A DNA stretch of 12,976 nt from JBQTIQ01 sp052387955 (GCA_052387955.1 JBQTIQ010000056.1:1-12976); one strand, 5' to 3'. Positions 1-5,806 are shown, numbered from the stretch's first letter. The notes: generated by a model not told the origin, from the sequence alone. Translations and numbers: made by a program.

Positions 1-77
1 GGCGCCGCCACGATCGCTTCGAGCTGCCGCCGTTCCTCGAGCAACAACACCAACGGTTCGGCCGGAGGATGAGCCAT
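1..77 (-). mobile_element. Probable IS630-type transposase, N-terminal fragment cut by window edge
   Basis: Reading the minus strand from the ATG at 77-75 gives 25 residues before the window ends: MAHPPAEPLV followed by LLLEERRQLEAIVAA. The pattern of a Pro-rich start, 'PLVL', then an acidic/Arg helix 'EERxxLExxV' resembles the N-terminus of IS630-family transposases, in which this helix precedes the helix-turn-helix. The 48 bp between this ATG and a TA dinucleotide at 124-125 would suit the short non-coding end of such an element, since IS630 elements insert at TA. Only the start is visible, so the family call rests on a short resemblance and could be wrong. The gene lies just downstream of the OB-fold gene and reads the same way. 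Confidence 0.42.
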
Positions 78-136
78 GCACAAGTGTAGACACAACCGCG
101 CGATCAATACGCGGACACACCACTAGCCTTCCTCCG
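78..136. other. Short intergenic stretch, possible IS end
   Basis: The 59 bp between the OB-fold stop and the presumed transposase ATG hold no gene. A short inverted repeat (CCGCG, 9-nt loop, CGCGG) lies near 98-116, and a TA dinucleotide at 124-125 could be the target-site edge of an IS630-like element. The other end of the element is outside the window, so terminal repeats cannot be compared. Confidence 0.25.
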
Positions 137-493
137 TCAGCGGGGCAGGAGCGTGTAGGCGGGGTTGAGGAGGACCAGCCGAGCACCGTCGCGTCGGGCC
201 ACGCCCTCGAGGATGACACCGCGGCCGCACTCGAGGCCCGGGAGCCGCTGGCGGCCGAGGAAGACGGCCACGGCCTTGGCGGTGCCGTCCGCCACCGTGA
301 TCTCGAGGCTCGGGCTTCCGGCCCGGGGCACGACGCGGAGGCCCTGGACCTCGCCGCCGATGCGCACCGGGACCCGCATCGGGCATTCGTCGATGCTCAT
401 CACGTCGAGTTCGCCGTAGTGGTCGTGCAGGCGGTCGCGATCGAGATCGGCCGATGTCTGCACCATCCGGCGGGCTCGGGCACGCAATCCCAC
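137..493 (-). CDS. OB-fold nucleic-acid-binding domain protein
   Basis: This 118-aa protein has a short basic N-terminal helix (about residues 1-24, with RARARR) followed by one OB-fold (about 40-117). The OB pattern is visible as 'VRIGGEVQGLRVVP', then 'LEITVADGTAKAVAVFLG', 'GRGVILEGVARRDG' and 'LVLLNPAYTLL'. Small stand-alone OB-fold proteins of this length and order are common in actinobacteria, and binding of single-stranded nucleic acid is the expected role; no specific partner is known. The start chosen is the GTG at 493-491, because a good -10 box (TATCCT, 500-505) ends 6 nt before it, suggesting a leaderless message. An in-frame ATG at residue 10 (466) is the alternative. The gene stands alone, 218 bp downstream of the dprE1 stop on the same strand. 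Confidence 0.8.
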   Translation of the reverse strand: MGLRARARRMVQTSADLDRDRLHDHYGELDVMSIDECPMRVPVRIGGEVQGLRVVPRAGSPSLEITVADGTAKAVAVFLGRQRLPGLECGRGVILEGVARRDGARLVLLNPAYTLLPR

Positions 494-499
494 GTCCGG

Positions 500-505
500 A
501 GGATA
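500..505 (-). promoter_or_regulatory. Putative -10 box of OB-fold gene (leaderless)
   Basis: TATCCT on the minus strand fits the actinobacterial TANNNT consensus. Six nucleotides separate it from the GTG start at 493, so transcription would begin at or next to the start codon. No Shine-Dalgarno-like sequence lies between. No convincing -35 is visible. Confidence 0.45.
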
Positions 506-605
506 CGGCCACCGGTAGCGCGCCGAGCCTCATGTCGGTTCGGCCTGCGGAACAGGCGCTGGTCGAGCTCCGGCCCGGGCTGGCCCTTCGGCCTCAGTGT
601 CTCCG

Positions 606-711
606 GCGGGGCTGCGCCCCACACCCATCGCCGCCGGGCGAGCTGGCGCTCGCGCCGTCGGGCGAGCTGGCGCTCGCGCCGTCGGCCTAAAGCAATCGCT
701 TCGCTCGCACT
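606..711 (-). repeat. Dispersed 3'-end structured repeat, copy 1 (after dprE1)
   Basis: Read on the minus strand, the element begins directly after the dprE1 stop codon. It contains GTGCGAGC, a short hairpin (AAGC-GATT-GCTT), then AGGCCGAC. Next comes a strong hairpin with arms GCGAGC and GCTCGC around a 4-nt loop. It continues through GGCGATGGGTGTGGGG to a terminal hairpin GGGGC-GCA-GCCCC (608-620). The 24-bp hairpin block is duplicated in tandem here (636-659 and 660-683, identical). The same order of blocks recurs after dprE2 (3104-3186) and, shortened, after the PPOX gene (10204-10250). It may act as a terminator or mRNA 3'-end stabiliser, or be a REP-like mobile element; the sequence alone does not decide. 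There is no run of T after the last hairpin. Confidence 0.7.
636..683. repeat. Perfect 24-bp tandem duplication, 2 units
   Basis: Two identical 24-bp units (636-659, 660-683) lie inside repeat copy 1. Each contains GGCGAGC-TGGC-GCTCGC, a 6-bp inverted repeat around a 4-nt loop. Copies 2 and 3 of the larger element have only one such unit, so this looks like a local duplication. Confidence 0.85.
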
Positions 712-2121
712 TCAGAGCCGGAGGCGGCGGGCCAGGTCGCTCTGCAGCTGCACCTCGGGGTCGAGGCCCGCCCGTATCGTGCGCCACTCGTCCAGCCGGG
801 GGTACATCACCGGTACCAGCTCGGGCCGCATGCGGCTGTCCTTGGCCAGGTAGATGCGCCCGCCGGCGTCGGCCACGTCGACGTCGAGGCGGTCGAGCAA
901 CTCGGCCAGCTCGAATACGTGGCGGCCCCCGGCGGGGATGTCGAGGGCCAACGTCCACCCCGGCGCCGGGAACGACAGCGGGCCGGGGTCGGAGGGGCCG
1001 AACCGTTTGAGCACGGCCAGGAACGAGGCCAGGCCGACCGAGCTCAACGCCTCGACGATGCGGCGCATGGTGGCCTCGGACCCGAAGGGCACCACGCACT
1101 GCCACTGGATGAACCCACGGGGCCCGTACAAGCGGTTCCAGCCCCCCACCAGGTCGAGGGGATGGAAGAAGTAGGTGATGGTCTGCAGCTCGTCGCGCCG
1201 CTGGCGGGGGGTCTTGCGGAACCAGAACTCGTTGAAGGCCCGGACGCTCAGCTTGTTCAGCAGCAGGTTGGGGGCCGGCGGCGAGGGGATCGGCTGATGG
1301 GGGTCGAAGGCCAGGGCCTTCGACCGGCGCTTGGGCGGGAGCGCGTCGAGGGGGGCGAAGTCGCCGCGGGTGAGCACCGACCGGCCCATCGAACGTCCGG
1401 TGGCCATGAGGTCGATCCACGCCACCGAGTAGTGGTAGGCGTCATCGCCCGACTCCATCAGGGCCATGACCTCGTCGAGGTCGGCAGCTCGGTCGGTGTC
1501 GACCAAGACCCGGCTGGTGTCGATGCCCGGCAGGACCACGTCGGCGTCGAGGATCACCCCGGTGAGGCCCATGCCGCCGGCGGTGGCCCAGAAGACATCG
1601 GGCCGGGCCCCTTCTTCGGGGCCGCACTCGACTACTTCGCCCGACGGAAGGGCCAGGCGCAGCCGGCCGACGTGGCTCGCGAACGAGCCGTCGACGTGGT
1701 GGTTCTTGCCGTGGATGTCAGCGGCGATGGCGCCGCCCACGGTCACGAACCGGGTACCGGGGCTGACCGGCACGAACCAGCCCTGGGGCACCACCTGACG
1801 CAGCAGGTCGTCAAGGCTCAGACCGGCCGGGACCCGCACCGTGCCGTCCGGCGCCGGCACCACCGGGCCACCGTCGGCGCCGGTCCCGGTGGTGTCGAGC
1901 ACGCGGCCGCCCGAGTTCTGGGCGGCGTCGCCATACGCTCGGCCCTGGCCCCGGGCCACCACGCCGCGTACCGGCGGTGCGGTGGTCGCCTGGGCCAGGT
2001 CGTCGACGGTGGTCGGCTCGACGACCTCGGCCGCGGTCGGCACGGTCAGGCCCCAACCCGTGAGCAGACGGCGTTCGGGAACGGCGCCGACGGGGGCGGC
2101 GGGGGGAACGGAGCTGGTCAC
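712..2121 (-). CDS. dprE1: Decaprenylphosphoryl-beta-D-ribose 2'-oxidase (DprE1-like)
   Basis: FAD-dependent oxidase that converts decaprenyl-phosphoryl-ribose to the 2'-keto intermediate, the first half of the epimerisation making decaprenyl-phosphoryl-arabinose. The GTG at 2121-2119 gives 469 aa, close to M. tuberculosis DprE1 (461), and overlaps the upstream stop as GTGA. A longer start (ATG, 2163) would overlap the upstream gene by 46 bp. Visible FAD-domain motifs are RGQGRAYGDAAQN (residues 57-69), GTRFVTVGGAIAADIHGKNHH (about 122-142, including the His at 137 that matches Mtb His132) and FWATAGGMGLTG (177-188). The C-terminal substrate domain has YFFHPLD, YGPRGFIQWQ and YLAKDSR, whose Lys (427) matches Mtb Lys418. 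The residue matching Mtb Cys387 is Ala392 (PGWTLALD, codon GCC at 946-948). The gene is translationally coupled to the UbiA-type gene. Confidence 0.9.
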   Translation of the reverse strand: MTSSVPPAAPVGAVPERRLLTGWGLTVPTAAEVVEPTTVDDLAQATTAPPVRGVVARGQGRAYGDAAQNSGGRVLDTTGTGADGGPVVPAPDGTVRVPAGLSLDDLLRQVVPQGWFVPVSPGTRFVTVGGAIAADIHGKNHHVDGSFASHVGRLRLALPSGEVVECGPEEGARPDVFWATAGGMGLTGVILDADVVLPGIDTSRVLVDTDRAADLDEVMALMESGDDAYHYSVAWIDLMATGRSMGRSVLTRGDFAPLDALPPKRRSKALAFDPHQPIPSPPAPNLLLNKLSVRAFNEFWFRKTPRQRRDELQTITYFFHPLDLVGGWNRLYGPRGFIQWQCVVPFGSEATMRRIVEALSSVGLASFLAVLKRFGPSDPGPLSFPAPGWTLALDIPAGGRHVFELAELLDRLDVDVADAGGRIYLAKDSRMRPELVPVMYPRLDEWRTIRAGLDPEVQLQSDLARRLRL

Positions 2122-3047
2122 GCGGCAGCCGTGTACACGCCGATTCCGAACACCGCTATCCATACCAGGCCCACGATCTGCAACGTGCGGTCCTCCATGA
2201 TCAGTTCCTCAGGCGCCGAGCCCTTGCCCTGGTCGAGGAGCAGGGCGTAGCGCAGGATGGCGACGACGAAGGGGAGTATCGACAGCTGGTACCACGGGAC
2301 CGGCGAGTCGGACTCGGCTGCCTTCTCGAACGCCCACAGGCAGTAGGCCACCAGCACCGCGCCGGACGAGACGGCCCGCAGGTAGGCCAGGTACGACGGC
2401 GTGTACTCGCCCAGGGTGGCCCGCACCGTGCTGGCGTCGGTGCCGATCTCGAGCGATTCGGCATAGCGCTTGCCCGCCACCATGAACAACGAGCCGAACG
2501 ACGCGGTGATGAAGAACCAGTTCGACACCGGCACACCGGTGGCGGTGGCACCGGCGATGGCCCGCAGCACGAAGCCGGTGGCGACGGCCACCATGTCGAG
2601 GATCACGACGTGTTTGAGCCAGGCCGAGTACGCCGTCGTGAGCGCCAGGTAGCCGGCGATGGTGGCCGCCAGCGCAGGGCTGGCCACGAAGGCCAGGGCG
2701 ATGCTGCCGAAGATGAGCAGCGGCGCCAGCGCCTGGGCCAGCCCGACCGGCACCTCGCCGGCGGCGATCGGCCGACGGCACTTCGTCGGGTGGCGGCGGT
2801 CGGCCTCGAGGTCCTTGAGGTCGTTGACGAAGTAAGTCCCCGCCGACGCCAGGCAGAAGGCCACGAAGGCGATGAGCGTTTCGACCAGCAGGTGGGCCTC
2901 GTCGAGCACCCCCGCCGCCCCCGGGGCGGCGAAGACGAGCACGTTCTTGGCCCACTGTTTGGGCCGGGCCTCGTGGAGGAGGCCGCGGGCCAACGACCGA
3001 CGAGGCGGCGGCGGGGCGTCGCGGACCTCCTCGGCCTGGCGGACCAT
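2118..3047 (-). CDS. Decaprenyl-phosphate phosphoribosyltransferase (UbiA family, Rv3806c-like)
   Basis: Polytopic membrane prenyltransferase of 309 aa (Mtb Rv3806c is 302) that would transfer 5-phosphoribose from PRPP to decaprenyl phosphate, the committed step towards decaprenyl-phosphoryl-arabinose. The first Asp-rich motif, NDLKDLEADRRHPTK, lies at 75-89 and binds the Mg-diphosphate. The second conserved stretch, YSAWLKHVVILD, is at 140-151. RPKQWAKNVLVFAAP (28-42) is the N-terminal signature of this subfamily. About eight to nine hydrophobic helices follow a Pro/Arg-rich cytoplasmic tail. The ATG start at 3047 has TAACCT ending 6 nt upstream and no Shine-Dalgarno, suggesting a leaderless transcript. 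The stop overlaps the dprE1 GTG by 3 nt, so the two are one operon. The pathway phosphatase (Rv3807c type) is not in the window. Confidence 0.92.
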   Translation of the reverse strand: MVRQAEEVRDAPPPPRRSLARGLLHEARPKQWAKNVLVFAAPGAAGVLDEAHLLVETLIAFVAFCLASAGTYFVNDLKDLEADRRHPTKCRRPIAAGEVPVGLAQALAPLLIFGSIALAFVASPALAATIAGYLALTTAYSAWLKHVVILDMVAVATGFVLRAIAGATATGVPVSNWFFITASFGSLFMVAGKRYAESLEIGTDASTVRATLGEYTPSYLAYLRAVSSGAVLVAYCLWAFEKAAESDSPVPWYQLSILPFVVAILRYALLLDQGKGSAPEELIMEDRTLQIVGLVWIAVFGIGVYTAAA

Positions 3048-3053
3048 GCCCGG

Positions 3054-3059
3054 AGGTTA
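3054..3059 (-). promoter_or_regulatory. Putative -10 box of ubiA-dprE1 operon (leaderless)
   Basis: TAACCT on the minus strand, inside GTAACCTCC, ends 6 nt before the ATG at 3047. The same nonamer GTAACCTCC stands before the 29-aa membrane-protein gene heading the dprE2 operon (4052-4057). This suggests a shared promoter type for the two halves of the DPA pathway. There is no Shine-Dalgarno in the gap. Confidence 0.45.
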
Positions 3060-3103
3060 CGTGGCCGGGCGGCTTCGGCCGTGCCAGCGGCTCACGCGAT
3101 CCT

Positions 3104-3186
3104 GTGGGACTGCACCCCCACGCCCATCGCCCGCAGGACGAGCCGGCGCCGGGCCGTCGCCCTGACGGTCCCGCTCCGCTCGGCGG
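3104..3186 (-). repeat. Dispersed 3'-end structured repeat, copy 2 (after dprE2)
   Basis: Read on the minus strand, it starts directly after the dprE2 stop: GAGCGGAGCG, then AGGGCGACGGC, a hairpin (outer GACG/CGTC, inner CCGGC/GCCGG), GGGCGATGGGCGTGGGG and a terminal hairpin (GTGGGG/TCCCAC, 3104-3121). Block order matches copy 1. The hairpin arms differ in sequence but still pair, for example CCGGC/GCCGG here against GCGAGC/GCTCGC in copy 1, which argues that structure is kept. This element fills most of the gap between dprE2 and the ubiA-type promoter. Confidence 0.65.
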
Positions 3187-3954
3187 TCAGCGGTTGGCCG
3201 AGACCCGGCGCCACAAGGGCCGGGGGAGATGGCGCAAGACCGACATCAGCCAGCGCAGGCCCGACGGCACCCACACCAGCTCCTCGCCCGTGGCCAGCGC
3301 CTGGACCACCGCGCCCGCCACCGCGTCGGGGGTGGTGGCGAGCGGCGCCGGCGTCAAGCCCTCGGTCATGCGTCCCTTGACGAAGCCGGGACGGACCACC
3401 AGCACCCGGGCACCGCTGCCCACCAGGGCGTCGCCCAGGCCCTGGGCGAAAGCGTCGATCCCGGCCTTGGCCGAGCCGTAGACGAAGTTGGCCTTGCGGG
3501 CCCGCTCGCCGGCCACCGACGACAGCACCACCAAGGTGCCGTGACCCTGACGACGGAGCTGGCGGGCGACATGCAGGCCGGCCGACACGAGGCCGACGTA
3601 GTTCACCCGCACGGCGTCGGCGGCCGCCTCGGGATCGGCGTCGTAGTCGGCCTGGGAGCCGAGGACGCCGAAAGCCAGCATCACCACGTCGAAGTCGCCG
3701 TGGCGGCCGAAGACGTCGTCGACGACCTGACCGTGCACCGCGGTGAGCGCGGCGTCGAAGGGCACCACGTCGACCACGGCGGCGCCGGCGCCCCGCAACT
3801 CCTCGGCCGTCCCCGCCAGCGCCTCGGGGGCACGGGCGGCGAGCACGACCGTCCGGCACCCGCCGGCGATCAGCCTGCGAACGGTGGCGAGGCCGATCTC
3901 GGACCCGCCGCCGAGCACCAGTACCGACTGGGCTGCGCCCAAGGCGTTCTCCAT
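3187..3954 (-). CDS. dprE2: Decaprenylphosphoryl-2-keto-ribose reductase (DprE2-like SDR)
   Basis: Short-chain dehydrogenase of 255 aa (Mtb DprE2 is 254) that reduces the keto product of DprE1 with NADH to decaprenyl-phosphoryl-arabinose. The nucleotide-binding loop is VLVLGGGSEIGLA (11-23); the 'SEIG' form is typical of DprE2. Asn118 (VNYVG), Ser145/Ser146 (VLSSVAG) and YGSAK (Tyr159, Lys163) give the catalytic set, and VVRPGFVKGRMTEG (186-199) is the next SDR signature. The C-terminal tail (WRRVSANR) is basic with hydrophobic stretches, which fits membrane association. The ATG at 3954 was chosen over a longer frame from 4158 because homology begins there and it overlaps the stop of the small upstream gene as TGATG. 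DprE1 and DprE2 act together, yet here they sit in two neighbouring operons. Confidence 0.88.
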   Translation of the reverse strand: MENALGAAQSVLVLGGGSEIGLATVRRLIAGGCRTVVLAARAPEALAGTAEELRGAGAAVVDVVPFDAALTAVHGQVVDDVFGRHGDFDVVMLAFGVLGSQADYDADPEAAADAVRVNYVGLVSAGLHVARQLRRQGHGTLVVLSSVAGERARKANFVYGSAKAGIDAFAQGLGDALVGSGARVLVVRPGFVKGRMTEGLTPAPLATTPDAVAGAVVQALATGEELVWVPSGLRWLMSVLRHLPRPLWRRVSANR

Positions 3955-4043
3955 CAGTCGACGGTCGCGATCTGCACGGCGAAGGCGACGAGCACGGCCA
4001 GGCCGCACAACAGGGCGGCGACGATCAGCTTCCGGGTGCTCAC
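3954..4043 (-). CDS. 29-aa single-helix membrane protein, coupled to dprE2
   Basis: A small gene reads GTG (4043) to TGA (3956-3954). Its product begins MSTRKLIVAALLCGLAV and continues LVAFAVQIATVD. A positively charged start (Arg4, Lys5) is followed by about 19 uninterrupted hydrophobic residues (6-24) and a short polar end, so one transmembrane helix with an inside N-terminus is predicted. The stop shares its A with the dprE2 ATG (TGATG), a classic coupling overlap, and a TAACCT box ends 8 nt before the GTG. No homologue is recognised by eye. A membrane anchor or partner for DprE2 is a reasonable guess, but only from position. It could also be a coupled leader peptide. Confidence 0.6.
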   Translation of the reverse strand: MSTRKLIVAALLCGLAVLVAFAVQIATVD

Positions 4044-4051
4044 GCGAGGGG

Positions 4052-4057
4052 AGGTTA
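4052..4057 (-). promoter_or_regulatory. Putative -10 box of small membrane gene-dprE2 operon (leaderless)
   Basis: TAACCT on the minus strand (within GTAACCTCC) ends 8 nt before the GTG at 4043. No Shine-Dalgarno is present, so the message may begin at the start codon. It is back to back with the plus-strand box at 4111-4116, so 4044-4124 is a compact divergent promoter region. Confidence 0.45.
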
Positions 4058-4110
4058 CGGCTGGGTGGCGGCAGTCGGCCAACGGCGGACGGAGGAAGCG
4101 GGGCCTTGGG

Positions 4111-4116
4111 TAGTCT
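4111..4116 (+). promoter_or_regulatory. Putative -10 box of the lpd remnant-E2 operon
   Basis: TAGTCT fits TANNNT and ends exactly 8 nt before the ATG at 4125, which opens an 8-codon leader ORF. The same 8-nt spacing is seen for the divergent dprE2 operon and for lipB-lipA. No clear -35 hexamer is visible. Confidence 0.4.
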
Positions 4117-4124
4117 CCGACCGG

Positions 4125-4151
4125 ATGAGCAGTACACAGTTCCCGACGTGA
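4125..4151 (+). CDS. 8-codon leader ORF coupled to the lpd start
   Basis: ATG AGC AGT ACA CAG then TTC CCG ACG TGA encodes MSSTQFPT. Its TGA overlaps the GTG start of the lpd remnant (GTGA, 4148-4151), and a TAGTCT box stands 8 nt before its ATG. This would let ribosomes load on a leaderless end, translate eight codons and restart at the GTG. The peptide shows no run of one amino acid, so attenuation is not suggested. It could be chance, as the ORF is very short. Confidence 0.35.
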   Translation: MSSTQFPT

Positions 4152-4288
4152 GCGACATCCACTACGACGTGGCCATCCTGGGCGGCGGGCCCGGGGGTGA
4201 CGCCGCCGCCCTCTACGGATCGTCGGCCGGGCTCGAGCTGTTCGGCGAATCTGTCCTCGCCCTCACCGGAAGGAGCCTCCATGGCTGA
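4148..4288 (+). pseudogene. lpdA: Dihydrolipoamide dehydrogenase (E3) remnant with large internal deletion
   Basis: The 46-codon frame opens like a dihydrolipoamide dehydrogenase: MSDIHYDVAILGGGPGG, then DAAALYGSSAGLE (18-30), the FAD-binding beta-alpha start with GxGxxG. It ends like one: LFGESVLALTGRSLHG (31-46) resembles the actinobacterial C-terminus after the 'HPT-SE' motif (family form, from memory: E-GEA-LAL-GK-LH). The redox CxxxxC pair, NAD domain and interface domain, roughly 400 residues, are absent, so it cannot be an active E3. The residue after GGGPGG is Asp where Tyr is usual. The join keeps the frame and lies near a GAG codon (about 4235-4237) that both halves would share. The stop overlaps the E2 ATG by 8 bp, as expected for an old lpd-E2 operon. 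A deletion during sequencing or assembly would look the same. Confidence 0.72.
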
Positions 4289-5777
4289 CGTGACCATGCC
4301 CCAGTTGGGCGAGACGGTGACCGAGGGCACCATCACCAGGTGGTTCAAGCAGGTTGGCGACCAGGTCGCGGCCGACGAGGTCCTCTTCGAGGTATCGACC
4401 GACAAAGTCGACTCCGAGGTGCCGTCGCCAGCCGCCGGGTACCTCACCGAGATCAAGGTCCCCGAGGGAGAAACGGTCGATGTCGGTGTGGTGCTGGCCG
4501 TCATCGGGGACGCCCCCGCCGGCGGCGGCGCCGGCGCCGAGCCGGCGGCGGCTGAAGCCGAGCCGGTGGCGGCTGAAGCCGAGCCGGCGGCCCCTGGGCC
4601 GGCCCAGCCCGAGCCGGCGGCGGAGTCTCGGCCCGCTCCGGCCGAGCCCGCCCCCGAAGGGGTGCCATCGCCGGCGCCGGCTGCCGCAGTCGAGCCCACA
4701 GCCCCGCCCGGCCCGCCCCCGGCGCCTCCTGCGCCCGGCCCGTCGCCGGCAACACCGGGGGCGGGCAAGCTGCTGTCGCCGGTGGTCCGCCGGCTGGTGG
4801 CCGAGCACGGCCTCGACACCGATCGCATCCAGGGCACCGGGGCCGGCGGCCGCATCACCCGCAACGATGTGCTGGCCGTGATCGAGGCCGGCGGCACCAG
4901 ACCGGTGCCGGCCTCTCCGCCCGAAGCTGCTTCCGCACCGGCAGCCCCCGCCGAATCGGCGCCGGCCGCCGCGCCCGCCGGGGCCCCGCCGGCAGCTCCC
5001 GCCGCTGCTGCACCTGCAGCTGGGGCGCCAGCGCCGCCGGCCGCAGCGGCGGTCCGGCCGGGTGCCCGGGACACAGCTGTCCCGTACTCCAACATCCGCC
5101 GCCGGACGGCCGAGCACATGACCCGCTCGAAGGCGACGTCAGCCCATGCCTACGTGTCGAGCGAGGTCGACTTCGAGGTGGTCGAGACCGTGCGCCGGTC
5201 GGTCAGAGCCGCCTGGAAGGAGGCCGAGGGATTCAGCCTCACCTACCTCCCGTTCATCGCCCGAGCCGTCGTTGACGCCATCGCCGAGTTCCCCGAGGTC
5301 AACTCGACCATGGGCGAGTCGGACCTGATCGTTCACCACGACGTCAACCTCGGCATCGCCGTCGACCTCGACTACAAGGGCCTGATGGTCCCGGTGGTCC
5401 AGGGAGCCGACACCAAGCGCCTTCGGGCCATCGCCCGCGAGATCAGCGACCTCGCCGGACGGGCCCGGTCCAAGAAGCTGGGCCCCGACGACATTGCCGG
5501 CGGCACGTTCACCATCACCAACCCCGGCCCCTTCGGCACCACCATGACGCTGCCGATCATCTCTCAGCCCCAGGTGGCGATCCTGTCCACCGACGCGGTC
5601 AAGCGCCGCCCGGTGGTCGTCGACCTCGACGACGGCAGCGAGGCGATCACCATCCACTCGGTCGGGAACCTCACCCTCACGTGGGACCACCGCGCTTTCG
5701 ACGGCGCCTACGCCGCCGGCTTCCTCCGCCGTCTCAAGGAGCTGGTCGAGACCCGGGACTGGGCCGCCGAGCTGTAG
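4281..5777 (+). CDS. sucB: 2-oxoacid dehydrogenase complex E2, dihydrolipoamide acyltransferase
   Basis: Core acyltransferase of a 2-oxoacid dehydrogenase complex, 498 aa. One lipoyl domain (1-78) carries the lipoylation site Lys42 in STDKVDSE. An Ala/Pro/Glu linker (about 80-160) leads to a peripheral-subunit-binding domain (163-202, KLLSPVVRRLVAEHGLDTDR to GRITRNDVLAVIE). A second Ala/Pro linker (to about 260) precedes the catalytic domain (about 265-498). That domain has IRRRTAEHM (272-280), TITNPGPFGT (411-420) and the active site HRAFDG, with His470 and Asp474. AAGGAG at 4270-4275, 5 nt before the ATG, is a good ribosome site. Actinobacterial relatives are named SucB, but the M. tuberculosis neighbour of lipB is DlaT, the pyruvate E2, so pyruvate or 2-oxoglutarate use is open. 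Having one lipoyl domain is at the low end for this group. The upstream E3 is a remnant, so E3 must come from elsewhere. Confidence 0.92.
   Translation: MADVTMPQLGETVTEGTITRWFKQVGDQVAADEVLFEVSTDKVDSEVPSPAAGYLTEIKVPEGETVDVGVVLAVIGDAPAGGGAGAEPAAAEAEPVAAEAEPAAPGPAQPEPAAESRPAPAEPAPEGVPSPAPAAAVEPTAPPGPPPAPPAPGPSPATPGAGKLLSPVVRRLVAEHGLDTDRIQGTGAGGRITRNDVLAVIEAGGTRPVPASPPEAASAPAAPAESAPAAAPAGAPPAAPAAAAPAAGAPAPPAAAAVRPGARDTAVPYSNIRRRTAEHMTRSKATSAHAYVSSEVDFEVVETVRRSVRAAWKEAEGFSLTYLPFIARAVVDAIAEFPEVNSTMGESDLIVHHDVNLGIAVDLDYKGLMVPVVQGADTKRLRAIAREISDLAGRARSKKLGPDDIAGGTFTITNPGPFGTTMTLPIISQPQVAILSTDAVKRRPVVVDLDDGSEAITIHSVGNLTLTWDHRAFDGAYAAGFLRRLKELVETRDWAAEL
4536..4592 (+). repeat. In-frame 21-bp tandem repeats in E2 linker
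   Basis: About 2.7 units of GCCGAGCCGG plus CGGCGGCTGAA encode AEPAAAE / AEPVAAE / AEPAAP. They lengthen the flexible arm behind the lipoyl domain. Such linkers vary by slippage between strains and should not alter the fold. Confidence 0.7.
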
Positions 5778-5806
5778 CTACCGCCACCACCAGCCGGCGA
5801 CTCGAT

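Noticed and set aside
2122..2163. ATG start for dprE1 at 2163
   Set aside because: It would overlap the ubiA-type gene by 46 bp. The GTG at 2121 gives a GTGA coupling overlap and a length nearer the family's.
919..2250. 443-aa plus-strand frame opposite dprE1
   Set aside because: It is a codon-position shadow of dprE1, rich in His/Gly/Asp, and crosses the ubiA-dprE1 overlap.
3955..4158. Longer start for dprE2 at 4158
   Set aside because: The added 68 residues are Arg/Pro-rich without homology and overlap the small membrane gene. The TGATG overlap and the 255-aa length favour 3954.
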